Source of the DNA: Dastarcus helophoroides
Taxonomy: Eukaryota > Arthropoda > Insecta > Coleoptera > Bothrideridae
Assembly (NCBI GenBank): GCA_028583605.1
Contig: CM053329.1
Coordinates: 1,116,001 to 1,180,000, forward strand
DNA length: 64,000 nucleotides
Reading direction: 5' to 3'
Shown here: positions 45,900-58,164 of the stretch, piece by piece
Numbering within the stretch: position 1 is the first letter of the stretch
How the letters are laid out: each line of letters starts with the position of its first letter
Translations under genes and position numbers: made by a program
The notes under the pieces: model-generated
Told to the model about the DNA's origin: nothing
Database searches by the model: none
The model's input: only the letters and a program-made list of their open reading frames with translations

Positions 45900-48800
45900 T
45901 TACTCAATTTTCTGGCAATTTAACCATATTCCACCTTTGGTCGAGAGAATAAAACTCCTGGGGTCCATGACAAGGGGAAGTCTTGTTTTTGAACTGACAG
46001 TGAACTCGTAATTTTTTAGCAATACACTCAAACCAACCTTAGTTTGCATCATTCCAAATCGTAGACCTAAAAACAACTCAAATATATTTTCTCCACAAAC
46101 AAAAATAAAAAAAAAAGAGTAATACATAATTGTCACCATATAACTATCAATTTTATGACTCTACGAGTTAATATAACTTTTTCACCCTTACTTTTTATTT
46201 TTCTCTGAATAGATTGCTTTCTTCGCAATTTCAAGTTTATCTAATCTTTATCCAAAAAATAATATTTTAATATTGAAATTTTGATTTTAATTTTATAAGT
46301 TGTACTATTTACACAAAACTTAATCTAGAAATTTAGCCTTTTTTTAATAATCTGATCGTAAACGTTCAACTGTCTTTTCCAACATTTTTGGTTCAAACTA
46401 GAAAAACTTCGATTTTAGAATACATTTTCCATTATTTTAATCAAAATATCATATTTAAATCGAAATTTTGCGTTAAATTTTTTTATAAATTTGCAAATTT
46501 CGAGTTTTCGATTCATCCAACTAAACTTACACTTTCGAATTTAGACCTAAAATTTCTAGAATAAAAACAAAAAACAAACTTCGAGTTTATATAATATAGA
46601 GTTCGACTTAAAAGATAATCCTCACAGCGTTGAAATTAAGGTCGGAACTTTGAGATTATATTAGAAATTGAGAAGAAATTATTTTAAGATTGAATTTGAA
46701 ATTTGTCTTAAAATTCGACATTTGGAAAATACAAGTGGAAAATAAAGGGTTCACAAAATTTTAAGTCTGACGAGTCAAGGTTAGAAATTTTAACTCAAAA
46801 TGTTAATATTTAAATCGAGCTTCCAAAAAATGTTAATTAAACATTTTGGCTATAGACTTTAAACTTTAAGAGAAAAATGTAAATGTTAAGTTTTCATTCA
46901 AATTTTGAATTGTCTTTGAAATCTGTAGTTTAGTGTTGAAATTTTCAGCTTGAAATTGAAATTTTGAGAAATAACTAAATATCTTAAAGCTGTTATAACA
47001 ACTTGCCACTTGTGCTCTTTTTGGCACAAAATATTTAACGATATTCTTTTGCGATAAATAAATTTAAACTTATATTATTTAAAATAGCTTAATAACTAAC
47101 TGAATTATTAGGGTAAACAAAACAAAGGAGCGCACGCGTTTCAGGGAGGCGCAATTTTCCGTGATTACCAACTATCGAAAACTGGTCGGATTAATCATCA
47201 ATTTATGGGGTAAATTACGAAAATTATCATTTAAAACCTATATGTTGTTTGAAAGAAACCAATTTAATGTTTTCCTGGCATTATGACAGAATCCCAACTG
47301 ACCCTAAAACATTAAATTGTCTCCCAAGCGATTTTCCTGTGCAAAATCAAATGTTGATCAGAAATTTTTTAATTCCTCTCAATTTCTCTTTCTCTGTCAC
47401 TGCTTCAAGCTTCGCCTTTCACTAATTCTTTGTTTCCCCAAAGAATAAACGCTCTAATAATACTACCCAATTGAAAATTTTTAAGTATATTGCAAAATGT
47501 ATGACGAGGGGCAACAAAAAAAAAATAAAGAAAAACTACTTGTGAGATGTAAAATTTTTGAGGCATATCGGGTGTAACAGGATCATGATGCAGCTCCTTT
47601 TTTTCTTTATTTGCAAACTTACTTTACTTGAGTTACTTATGAAATGTCAAATTTTAACATAAACATGACCTTCCTACTGCTGTCACTTTCGCTAAAACTA
47701 ATACCAACCTTTGTTTTTTAAATGAAACATGCGGTATATTATTACATTTTTGGAAGCTGCACAAATATTTGAATACAATTCATTTAAAAAAGGTAATTTA
47801 TAAAGAATCGAAATATTTATTGGTCCCATTTTATTTTTCAACCTAGAAGGCTATGACTCATTCAGATTAACTCTATTGGACCACATTAACGCTAAAAAAA
47901 TCAGATCACGTGAAAAAAGGAATATTTCATTCTTTTGTCACGTGATAAAATTAACACAAGTGGTTTTTATATCATAACTTAATTTTCTTAAATAACACCA
48001 TATTGGTACTGTGGTACCACCAAAAAGTATAATTAGTGGCGAAACTAACCATATTTTCATTTTTGCTATGAAATCAGTAGAACTGAAGTTACAGTCAAAA
48101 GAATTCAAAATATTCGGTTTTAATTTATTTGAAGATTTATTCAATAAGAACATAAGACAGCTGTCAAAAACAAATTTAGCAAATGTGTACTTTCTAAGTT
48201 TTCCTAATTTAATTTTTTTGCAGCACTTATGTGGTCAGTTAGCCTTAATTAGAATGAGTCATGACCTTCTAGACTGAAAAATAAAATGGGACCAACAAAA
48301 TAGTTAGGTCCTTTAAAAATCACGCATTTTATGTGTACTGTATCCAGAAAATTGTGCTGATTTTTAAAAATCGTAAAAATATATAGGGTGTTCTATTTAA
48401 AAATCAAAAGCAGGATTTTAGTCTTAGCAAAAGTGACAGCAGCAGGAATGTCAATTTTATGTCAAAATTTGACATTTCATAAATACATCAAGTGCAGCAA
48501 CTTTGAAAATTTGATCTTCATAAATAAAGAAAAAATAGGAGCTGTACCATGAACCTGTTACGCCCGATATACTAAATATTTCAAATATTTTAATTTTATT
48601 CCGTCTCTTAGCGCCAAATTTTGACTAAAGAATTGATAATACTTTGACGATTAATATCTAGAATTAGATCTATTTCAATATCTGCACGGAATGAAATGTC
48701 CATGACTTTAACTTCTACCATATAACTTTAACTAATTATTATTATTTTTATTGGTCCAAAGAAAAGTGGCGAATTAAAAAAGTAAATAGGTATTGACCAG

Positions 48801-51800
48801 AGCTTGATTAAGCTTTACGAGGCTCATGATTAATTTAATTCACGACGGTAATTACCCGTGCCATATTTTGCTTCAAGGGATAGGCAGTATTCAACCCAAA
48901 AAGTTAATAACCAAGTGAAGACGCAATTTGAAGCAAACTTCCCACCTGAATAAAAATATACTTTACTCGACAATATGTGCCCTTGAGAAAGGAGAAAGAA
49001 ATAAGGTACCCCATTACGTTCATACTAGAAAAGAACGAATTTTGGAATAAAAGTCAAAATTTAAGGAAAAATCATGACTTTGGGGTAAGCTAAATTTCCA
49101 GAAAATCTATTTTAAATAGAAACCAAAATTTTAAAAGTTGGATTTTAAGAACAAAGCACAATTATCGAAATAATCCAATAGTCCAGCAAAAAAATTCGAA
49201 ATTTTCAAAAAACTCCGAATTTCGCAAAACGACCCAAACATATTTTTTTAGTTTAAATTTTTACAGTCTTTGAGAAAAGTTTTCTCAGAAAATATTTTTT
49301 TCGAAATAGTTTAATCGAAATTTTTGTTTTTTTTTAATAAAATTTTAACCTAATAATAATATTTAAACAATAAACGAATATTGAGAAAAAAGTCGTAATT
49401 TTGAAAACTATTTGTTGAAATTCTTACTCTTTTATTTAAATTTTTACTAATTTTGTGATTTCGAGACAAAGGTTAAATTTTCCAAATAAACAACCAAAAT
49501 TGCCGAAAAAATATTTTGCTGAAAATGTTTACATTTTTATTATAATTTCCTTTTAGTTTTGAAGAAATAAGTTTAGGAGGTCGAATAAAAAAGGCAAATT
49601 TCGCCAAAGTCACAAATTAGAGAATACAAATTTTAATAAACCAAAATTTCCTGAAAATCGAAGCTTAAGAAAAAGTCGACATTTTCGACTTGACAAGTTT
49701 TGTAGATATTTTAAGGAGCGAAATGAGGATAAACGCTCCATACTACCTTATCATCGAAGTATAGGTCGTATTATCCAAATATAATATTTTTCGCGCAATT
49801 TTTGCTTGTTTACGAAAGTGTTGATATAATGCAGCAATTTTTAAAATGAAGTTGAAATCTTCAAACAATATATTTACAAAATTTCCAAATATTTCTCTCC
49901 ACATTTCTACTTTTTTATTAAAAGATCTGGGAGGAATTCACATTTTGAGAACAAAATCGAAATATCCAAAAACTCGAATTTAAGAAAACTTTGAGAAAAC
50001 AATGACAATTCTGAAAAAATAAAATCTTAATTTTGAATCAAAGCTTGAAATTTTTAGTGTAAAGTAGAAATTTCGTAAAAAAGACCAATGGGCGGCAAGC
50101 AAGCAAGCAAGCCAGCAAGCAAGCAAGCATCTTACTATGGTTACATGTAAGTGTTACAGACGTAGAACTAAAAAAAATTCCAAATATTTCTCCTTCTTTT
50201 TCTTTAAATAATATAGGCAAACGTTGCTCCACCATTGTGGTCCAATATTTGTTACTCCTTATTAATTAAGCTTCGAAAATGAACGTTTGCTTCAAGCTTA
50301 ACTATCGGTTTTATTAAAAAAATTTCAGATGTCCAGGATGCACCAGAACTGATTTTGATCCTCAAATGCAGGAAAACTGTAGTAAATAGTAGGTTTCATA
50401 GTATTTAAGGAAAAACTAATATTTTTCTTAATTTTCAAGACCCTGAAACTTAAAAATAAAGCCGTTCCGGACCTATGTTAAAATAAACTTTTTTTCTTAA
50501 AATCGCTCAAGGATTATGCTTCTTAAGTATGAGCACCTTATTTTGAAAAACCTGGTATATTAGTTTTACTATTATTTTTAACAAAGATCACATTTTTTTA
50601 ATAGCTAAAATTTTTTACATATATTATTAGCTAAACATTTCATATATTTTTATTTAATTTCACTTACTGTACCTGTAATCCGTGGTCAAATCTCCTAGAC
50701 ACTCCATTAGATATGGAATTATTAATGTATTCTTTTTTGACAGTTTTAAAAGTCAATAACTCGGGAACTAAAAACTTTTTATAAAACTTTTTTTCATAAA
50801 TCGTATTTATTTATCGTTCTAAATATGCTGCCATGAGTTGTCGGTCAAATGAAGATATGAAAAAAAACTAATTTAAAAAAGATATTTATAATAATTCACT
50901 CTTCCGATTGACGCAAAAATATGTATAAAAATGGGAAAAATAATTTCACTGGCTTCATAGCCTTAAGGTCATGACCCTTGAGGAGGTCACAAGTGACGGA
51001 TAATTTTAAAATGACTTTATAAAAGAATCCGCTTTAAATTTTTAAATACTACGACCGTTTCTCTGCATTTAAAGATTAGAACCGGTTTTCGATCATCCTG
51101 TACATAAGACCTAAATATATACAGATATAGTAGACCAATTTAACCTCTAAAATTTTCTGTTGTTCTTTACTATTTAGCCACTGAAAGCATAACTGATAAC
51201 ACGTGGAAAATTAAATATTACGTAATATAGGTCAATGCCCGCACATAATTCGACTGACTTCGATGATATCTCACCCACAGATTATTATGTAAGTATTTGT
51301 AATAAAGCTTAGATACTAACCAATGCATATTCTAGGGCCTTCGCCAAAAGGTAAAAATGTATAAGGATGTCTATTCAAATTTTCAGCGGAAAATCGTTCT
51401 GGATCGAATTTTTCCGGCTGAGGATAATAGTCCTCATCATGATGTAAACCAATTACTGGTATTATAAGTTTCATGCCTTTTTTCAAGATGACTTCCGTTC
51501 CCGGAATTCGATAATCCTTCGTACATTCTCTGTTTAGTGATGGCAGTGGTGGGTACTTTCTAAGAGTTTCTGAAAATAATGATATATCATTAAGGATAAA
51601 TACCGTTAAATAAGACCAACCATTGACCACTTTCTCCATGTAGTGCATATCCATTATGGCGTCATATGTTAGTTCACCGTTATATTTTTCTAAAACATCT
51701 AAAACTTCTTGGCGTAACTTCTTTTGGATATCTGGATTGGAGGCAAGTTCAAAAAGGCAAAAGGTCATTGTTGTAGATGATGTTTCAAAACCAGCAATGA

Positions 51801-52752
51801 AAAATACGAAAGCTTGAGCTGCTAGTTCATTAAATGTAATAACATCGCCATCATCATCCTTATCAGCGGACAAATTTCCATCTTCAACCAGCTTACCTTT
51901 ATTTTTTAGTTGTATTAATAAGTGCATAAAGTCCTTGCGATATATGTTGTTTTTTTCTCGATATTTAACAGTATCGCTAATAACCTTCATGAAAAATTTA
52001 GTTACTTCATCATTCGTAATCCTCATTCCAAGAGATTTTGCGAACTCTGGCATTATGAATGTCAATAATCCTTTTAAATTATCTATTATACCAGCATCGA
52101 AAACCTTTTTTCCTTTCTCCCTAAATTCATTATTTGGTTCCTTCATACTATTACACTCTAAACCAAATGCACAGGATCCAATAATATCCGTGGTAAATCT
52201 AGCCAACATGTCCTTAATGTCAATAGGTTCATGTTTAATTCTGTCTATTTCATCCACAAAATCTTTACCACACTTAAGTAAAACACCGAACATCATTTTC
52301 ATTTTACCACTTGTGAAAGTAGGTGTTAATTTTGCTCTTAAGTTTTTCCATTTTTTTCCTTTTAAAGAAAACAAATGCGCACTAAGAGGGTCATCTTCTT
52401 CGTTTACATAAACTCCTCTGTCGACAAAATGGTGAAAATCATTTTGCATTATATGTTTGATTAACTCCGGATCTATCGGAAAATAAACCGCATTCCAGAA
52501 AAGGTAAATGCCTCCGTGAAGTTTATTCTTTGCTTTCAAGTAATTATACTGCCATTTGGTTTCTTCTCCAAAACTTCTTTTCTGCGATATGCTGTCTCTC
52601 ATATTACCAAGGAGAAAAGTTGTTGGTGGAGTTGGTATACCCATTCTTTGAAAATACGTTGTTCTTCGTTTTAGCCATAGTATGAGCAATATTGTGGCTC
52701 CAACAAATAGCGTAAACAGTTCTATTTTCCAGCTGACCCACTTAAGGAACAT
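45900..52752 (-). CDS. Cytochrome P450, CYP6-like, three coding exons
   Basis: Heme monooxygenase of the insect CYP3 clan, expected in the ER membrane and often acting on plant or insecticide compounds; the substrate cannot be read from sequence. Exons are 52752-51621, 51569-51321 and 46066-45900, both introns in phase 1, together 1548 nt (515 residues plus stop). The N-terminal anchor is about residues 10-28. WxxxR is W135...R139. The I-helix AGFETS is at 320-325, ExxR at 378-381 (ETLR), PERF follows, and the heme loop FGEGPRICIG has Cys 459. Exon 3 supplies the C terminus from LRFGMMQTKVGL to WLNCQKIE. Length and motifs are normal for CYP6, with no lesions. The ATG at 52752 gives the expected anchor. 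Exon 3 was placed by matching phase, acceptor TTTTTAG and family homology across 5.25 kb. Other P450 families of the clan are less likely. Confidence 0.93.
46200..46990. repeat. AT-rich degenerate repeat in P450 intron
   Basis: Irregular TCGAAATTTTG/AAATTTCGA texture without a fixed period, as elsewhere in the window. Confidence 0.5.
47565..48570. repeat. Foldback element, family A copy 2 (in P450 intron)
   Basis: Ends ATATCGGGTGTAACAGG and GTTACGCCCGATAT are inverted repeats. The arms remain complementary for several hundred bases (TTATGAAATGTCAAATTTTA mirrored near 48470; CATTTTATTTTTCA near 47828 mirrored near 48278). It is related throughout to 38690-39714. Not coding. Confidence 0.8.
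49020..50050. repeat. AT-rich degenerate repeat in P450 intron
   Basis: Same irregular texture, about 1 kb, with no reading frame. Confidence 0.5.
50095..50129. repeat. GCAA microsatellite
   Basis: A run of GCAA units, interrupted once by GCCA, within P450 intron 2. Likely length-polymorphic. Confidence 0.85.
50329..51105. repeat. MITE/foldback in P450 intron
   Basis: Starts ATGTCCAGGATG and ends CATCCTGTACAT, inverted repeats with a mismatch. Complementarity continues inward (CTCAAATGCAGGAAAAC near 50365 against GTTTCTCTGCATTTAAAG near 51060). Length about 777 bp, non-coding. Confidence 0.65.
51570..51620 (-). other. P450 intron 1 (51 bp, no in-frame stop)
   Basis: GTTGGTCTTA...ATTATTTTCAG splits a Glu codon at the start of the ETLR motif. 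Its length is a multiple of three and it has no stop, so simple ORF calling reads through it and inserts 17 foreign residues next to the K-helix. The GT-AG ends and restored P450 consensus support splicing. Confidence 0.9.
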
Positions 52753-53758
52753 TTCGTGGTATTTCTTTTTAAAACCTAAAACCTTTAAATAAACATTAGA
52801 AAATAATGATATTTACTTTATTAAGAAAATTCTAAATAACATTGCCAAAAAAATAAAAAAGTAATTTAAATTTCGAAAGAGGCATACTTTTATAACGTGG
52901 GTTTAACGCTGTGCATACTGAAATAAACAATGTAATGGGTAATAAAAATAGTTGCGTAATAATTATTTAATCTAGCCAGAACAGTGTTGTTACCAAATCA
53001 AAACAATTTGTCACCTCAAATAAAGCACAGATAGAGAAATACATAATTAAGTACAAACTATTATGTGGAATATAATTATATGTATGCATACCTTAGTTGC
53101 AACTGCTTATAAATATCATTAGCACTTTTTGTCACCATAATATTTATTCATTTGAAATATTATCTGTTATGTACTTACTCATCCACTTCAAACTTCAAAT
53201 TAGATTACATCAATTCACTATCAAGGACATCGTACCTAAAATGTTCTTTGGTTACAAGATACATTCGTTAGCTAAGCGCCAAACTCATAATTATAGTACA
53301 AAATCCGCTTGCAACTCATAATATTATTGAAACTTTAACTGGCTTATATGTATTTGTATTAGGAACGTAACTAATTGATATGTGATTTTAACTTGATATT
53401 CAATTCTTATCAATTATGATCTCCTGATTATTAAGTATTTCAGCTTTCAAATGGCTCATTTGATGAAAAATGATTATATTTTCGAACCTCAGCCAGCCAT
53501 AATACTAACATATTAATAAATACTTGACGTGTGTATAAATAAAAATACATTTAGAATAACTTTTAACTCTATAATACGTCCACAAATAGCTCTCCTTTGG
53601 TGCCTGTGAAAATGATAAAAGTGCTGTGAAAATAAGTACGACCATGGATGAAAGTACTTTTATTAATAAAATGTTCGCTAATTACAGACGGCCCAATAAA
53701 ATTCCTAATTACAAGATCTAATTATAGAGTATTTCATAGGGTTACTCAAATCCCTAGC
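52753..53758. other. Upstream region of the P450
   Basis: AT-rich DNA that should contain the promoter and 5' UTR. I do not see a TATA box or initiator I can defend. The 74-codon frame at 53097-53321 is unassigned. Confidence 0.35.
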
Positions 53759-55045
53759 GTTCGTGGGATTTGTGATCAAGAGGATTTTTGATGACATGCA
53801 GTGGGACTTGCGGTCAACGTCATTATACATGCAGGCTATTTAACTTCGAATAAATAATTATGTGTAAAGCAAAGAAAAGAGCCCGGAAGGAAGCTAAAAT
53901 ATACAACGAAAAAATGGAGACATTCCTAAATAAGGGGTATGAGTTTGTGAGTGATGTGACTCTTTATGAAAACGCTAAAATGTCTCTGTCTCAACCTAGG
54001 AGAGAAGCACAAGACAATATGCAGGATCCGAAAGGCACCACTCGTATTGCTTTTACGAAAGAACCGTTTCACTTGAAGGGTGAAACTGTTCTGTTATGAA
54101 AGTTAGAAAAGAAAGATACGCTTTTGGTTTTTTGCAATTCCGAAGCAAAAGATGCTTGTACACTATCCACGTCGATCTTGGAAGCTCATCAACCAAAGTG
54201 AAAATTTTTCCAATAATTTTTGCAGTTCTTTGCAAAAATCTTATGTAACATACCCCAAAGTATTCCAAATAATTAAAGGATTCGACAAGCTGGGGCCCGA
54301 ACACCGCATTGGTAGATTTCGAGCAAGCTGCCATGAAGATTGGGATTAGTTCAAAGCTATAAGGAAGATAGCGTAATAAGAAAACATCTACGTATGTGTG
54401 CAGCATAAGCATATATACCTGTTGCCAATATTGACAAAGGTTGGATAGTAAACTCACAATATTCTATGATTATTTTGTTGAGCAGTGACTCGAAAATCCA
54501 ACAATCCCACAAGAAGAATGAAACTTCTCCGAAAATGTACACATGACAAAAAATTATTGTCAATAAACCACATCGAAATTTATACATATTAATCAAAATA
54601 TTAAAAGCAGAACCCAACTAGAGCTCATTTTTAATAAAACGATGTGATTTACAGTTACAAGCAAAAAAATGACATAAGATGTACATAAAAATGAACGAAA
54701 AAATTGAAAAATATGTAAAGATATTTAAACAATCAAAAGACATAAAAAATATCTATGTCTATATCTAAATTTGAATAAGAAAAAAATTGTAAATAATAAT
54801 TTTATACATGTATATATGTATACTTGTAAATAGTCTAGATGTGAAGGAAAGTTTGTATCTATATTCTTTTTGAATTATTTTAACGGATACATATAAATAA
54901 TAATTATGAAACTATATCATTATACCTGCATGTATAATGAGGAGACCGCAAGTCCCACAGCCAAAATAAAGGTGACTGCAAGTCCCACTGCATGTCATCA
55001 AAAATCCACTTGACCGCAAATCCCACGACTGCAACTCCCACGAAC
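53759..55045 (+). mobile_element. Mutator-like (MULE) element, decayed
   Basis: Long terminal inverted repeats of about 90-115 bp: the left, starting GTTCGTGGGATTTG, is mirrored by the right, ending CAACTCCCACGAAC. Both contain ATGCAGTGGGACTTGCGGTC or its inverse. The right end has extra copies of a GACCGCAAGTCCCAC-like word. Inside, 53860-54350 encodes pieces resembling a MULE transposase (TYPKVFQIIKGF, LGPEHRI, then a DFEQAAMKIGI-like segment in another frame), with stops. The family normally leaves 9-bp duplications; none was recognised here. Confidence 0.6.
53860..54350 (+). pseudogene. Transposase remnant in MULE-like element
   Basis: The frame 53860-54099 begins MCKAKKRARKEAKIYNEKME and is unrecognised. 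Beyond its stop, fragments in shifting frames (FAVLCKN, TYPKVFQ, LGPEHRI, DFEQAAMK) follow the order of the MULE transposase core, in which the DFE-like aspartate is catalytic. Several stops show decay. It could instead be an unrelated captured sequence; the terminal repeats favour the MULE reading. Confidence 0.45.
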
Positions 55046-56133
55046 TCATTAAATCATCTGCGTATTGTTAAAGTAACAATATATTGCCATTTCGAAAATA
55101 AACGATTGCGTATCGATCATCGGTCGTGATTTGCTCTATTATCGAGAAATTCCAAAACTAGTTGTCTTAAAAAAAATTATCCGTATCAATTATTGTAATA
55201 TAGATTTTTTTTCGATAAAGGTGAGTTTTCTTTTGACAATGATGTCATTTTCTATATTTTAAAATTGCGATTAACTCAAAAATCCACCACTAAATACGAT
55301 AGACATTTCCGTCACTTGATCTGTAAGTATGTAAGTGGTCACGCTACAGGTCACAATTCTTGACCAACTTTTTAGATTTTTGTTTCTATCGATTCGAAAT
55401 TTCTTAGAATGGAAGCCTACCGATTTTGGAAATGATTGAACAAATAGTTTTATTTTTATTAAACAACTAAGAACCTGCCCTGGTTTCGCCAGGGGAGACA
55501 ATGTATACGATACAATGTGATGTGTTTTACGTATGAAATGCGATAACTAAATTGTTCTGTATATATTTATTCAGAGTAATTTATTTTAAGTATTTCTTAG
55601 TATACCACATTTTTTGAAATACTTTGCACATGCGGTTTACACGGGGTAATAACTTGCGAGAGTGACTTGCAAGAGCGTTTACATTTAATCAAGTTTTTAA
55701 GAGGAAGCTCTATCATCAAGGGCTGTATAGACTATGTTGTCTGCAAGTTATTGCATGGATGTTTACACAGTAGAGTACGTAGTGTAAGCTCGCTTGCGGT
55801 AAGTACTATAAACTCTATTTATTGACGCCAACCTACTTCAATCCACCTCTAATGTGCGGCATAGTAACTTGCGATAAAAGCACGTTCTCTCAGCAAGTGC
55901 CTCATGAACTATTCAGACACTGCTGTCTACATGTTATTGCATGAGTGTTTCCACAGTAAAGTGGGTAGTGTACACTGGAATGCGGACAAGTAAACTATAT
56001 TTCTTGGAGCTAACCCTTTTCAATCCACCCCTGACTGACAAAATATCATGTGTTTAGACCCCCGTTCATTTATTTATGTTTATGGGGTTTATATCTTTAA
56101 TTGTAATATGATAATATCTTCAACAATTTCCAT
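55046..56133. repeat. Unassigned DNA with a 186-bp diverged tandem duplication
   Basis: From about 55650 to 56030 two diverged units follow each other. TGTCTGCAAGTTATTGCATG (55738) recurs as TGTCTACATGTTATTGCATG (55924), with matching CACAGTA(G/A)AGT and CAATCCACC words. The rest is AT-rich and without genes. Confidence 0.6.
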
Positions 56134-56489
56134 TAACCGGCCGTACACGAAGGATCTGACCTGCGGATTTAATCCGTAAAGATATATTTGCGCACTTGGC
56201 TCATCACATACCAAATATGATGCTTTCCAGTGACTTACATATCTGTACGGATATTAGATCTTCAAATTAAATCCGTCAGTTAAAAGATGTCAAAGTTAGA
56301 AGAATCAAAACCTTTAACGGCCATTAGGTGAGATATTTAGTATGTGCAAAATAGTGCGCCAATCTGCGTATTTATTTTTGTGAATTCAGTCTGTGGCTCG
56401 GCCCTGCCCATTAAGGCAAAGTTAATTTGGCTGATTTGATATGTGCCATATCCAATTATTCGAGTAATCCGCTGGTGTACGGCCGGTTA
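56134..56489. repeat. MITE with TAACCGGCCGTACAC ends
   Basis: The left end TAACCGGCCGTACAC and the right end GTGTACGGCCGGTTA are perfect inverted repeats of 15 bp. The 356-bp body is non-coding and contains several AAATCCGT/ACGGAT-like words near the ends. Confidence 0.85.
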
Positions 56490-57868
56490 TTGAATTAAAA
56501 GTTTTCCTAATTGTCTTTATATCTTATAATCGCATTTCATACAAAATGCAATTATATTTATTAATGGCAGTTGTCATTATGATTTGTTTAAAGGGATTTC
56601 GTTATTGATGGTGAATTGTTTTCCTTTAATAACTATCAAGGTAATTTGATAATAATGCATTGAACATCTACTGACAGGGAATTTGTCTAATCAACAATAT
56701 TTTTTGTAATCAATTTCTAACAAATTAATTAATGTTTGTATTACATAAAAAAATAACAACCACCATGTACGATCCTTTACGGAAAAGAAGCTATTTTTTG
56801 TTTTCATTTTGAATGAGTAACTTTAGCTAAATTAATACAATAAACCCTGTTATATATAAACGTACAGTTTATCTCAAAAGTCACGCGCATATCGGAAACT
56901 AGCAATTTTTGCAGAAATCGCCTTGACAGAAGAACTTTGATTTTTGAGACATGAACTTTGGTGAAATTTAATTCTCAAAATTATAACCAGTGGCGCCGAG
57001 AGGAAAATAAGGAAAATTTTTTTAATAGCAAATCCCCTTTTCATTGCAACATATGAAAGCTCAGATCTATCTGCTAATTTGGTATGCAACATGTATGGGG
57101 GTTAACATGGAAAATATTCTAAGAAGAAAAAGAAAAAATCCGTTGAAATATAAATTCGAAGTTCACGATTTTTCTAAAAAATTTGCACACCAAATTAATC
57201 AGAAAAACCTAAGCGGTATATACGATGCAATAAAGGAGGTGGTTGTGTTAAAAAAAAACATTTTCCCTCCCGCCGCCTCTGCTTCTGGTACTTTGGGATA
57301 TGACGCGAGATTCAACTCTCAAATATAAACAGTGGGGGCGGGAGAGGGGTAAATTTTCTGTGGTATTATGGAAAAGGGAGTTGCTATTAAAAAAGAAACA
57401 CCCCTATCCCTCTACCACCACCACTGATTAAATTTATGAAATTTGATCTTCACAAGTTCATGACAAAAAAAAAACAAAACTGAACTATTTAAGCAATTTT
57501 GACTTTTGCAACTCACTATAATCATTTTACTATCAAAAAAAAAACTTAGTCAAAATGTGCAAAAATTCCACAAAAGAATCATAAGAAAAGATGAAGCCAT
57601 CTGTATTGGGAATATTCAGTAAAAACAATAACTCTCTACAGGCTAACGTACAATTTAAAAACATTATACCGAACAATTCTATTTAAGAATTATCATAACC
57701 AGCGGCGGCTTGTCAATAGGAGCACATGAGTATGTGCCCCGCTTGACCACAAAAATATAAAATGCAAAAAATTCGAATACTTTTATTTTTTTATCTATCG
57801 ATTCACCATTGACTATTTTAAAACAAAGACCTATGCGAAATCTGCCAAACAATGTACGTTTATTATAT
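56490..57868. other. No gene; possible hAT termini
   Basis: Short GC-rich words of the form CAGTGGCGCCGAGAGG (56989) and CAGCGGCGGCTTGTC (57701) resemble hAT ends, but no matching partners or duplications were established. The frame at 57044-57328 is unassigned. Confidence 0.35.
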
Positions 57869-58164
57869 TGTAAGCAACCAGAGTTGGCCCGCATTGTTTA
57901 TATTTCGTGGCGCCAATCACCAGGAAAGAATTCCAATCTCAGCTTGTCCCGGCTGCGGGGGACACTCTCCCAGCGTCACTCGGGCCTGGCGGAAGTGGAT
58001 TGTTATTTCGATATTCCTGTTCAATTAATCGATACATCGTTACCTGTTTTAACATTCGTTCAATTAATATTTTGAAGTGTGTGTTACCTTTTATTATCGT
58101 TATAATTTGTGTGTCGCTACCGTTATTAGTGTTTAAATTATGGAGGAGGAACACGAATCTAACA
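57869..58164 (+). repeat. 296-bp 5'-anchored repeat, copy A
   Basis: Identical by eye to 62030-62325. It starts TGTAAGCAACCAGAG and ends in the first codons of a reading frame, ATGGAGGAGGAACACGAATC. Together with the diverged copy at 2549-2722, all copies begin at the same point, which suggests the 5' end of a transcribed mobile element. Confidence 0.85.

Larger units (their letters stand above)
46067..51320 (-). other. P450 intron 2 (about 5.25 kb), repeat-filled
   Basis: The donor GTTAGTATC begins at 51320 directly after the heme-loop codon. The acceptor TTTTTAG ends at 46067. The intron contains a MITE (50329-51105), a GCAA microsatellite, AT-rich degenerate blocks (49020-50050, 46200-46990) and a foldback element (47565-48570). 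No other gene is seen within it. Confidence 0.85.

Noticed and set aside
51935..52411. 158-codon plus-strand frame
   Set aside because: Antisense shadow of the P450 first exon.
54053..54457. 134-codon minus-strand frame
   Set aside because: It is antisense to the better-supported MULE-like fragments and shows no domain.
56989..57745. Two hAT termini around 57 kb
   Set aside because: Words resembling hAT ends are present but no inverted partner or 8-bp duplication could be paired.
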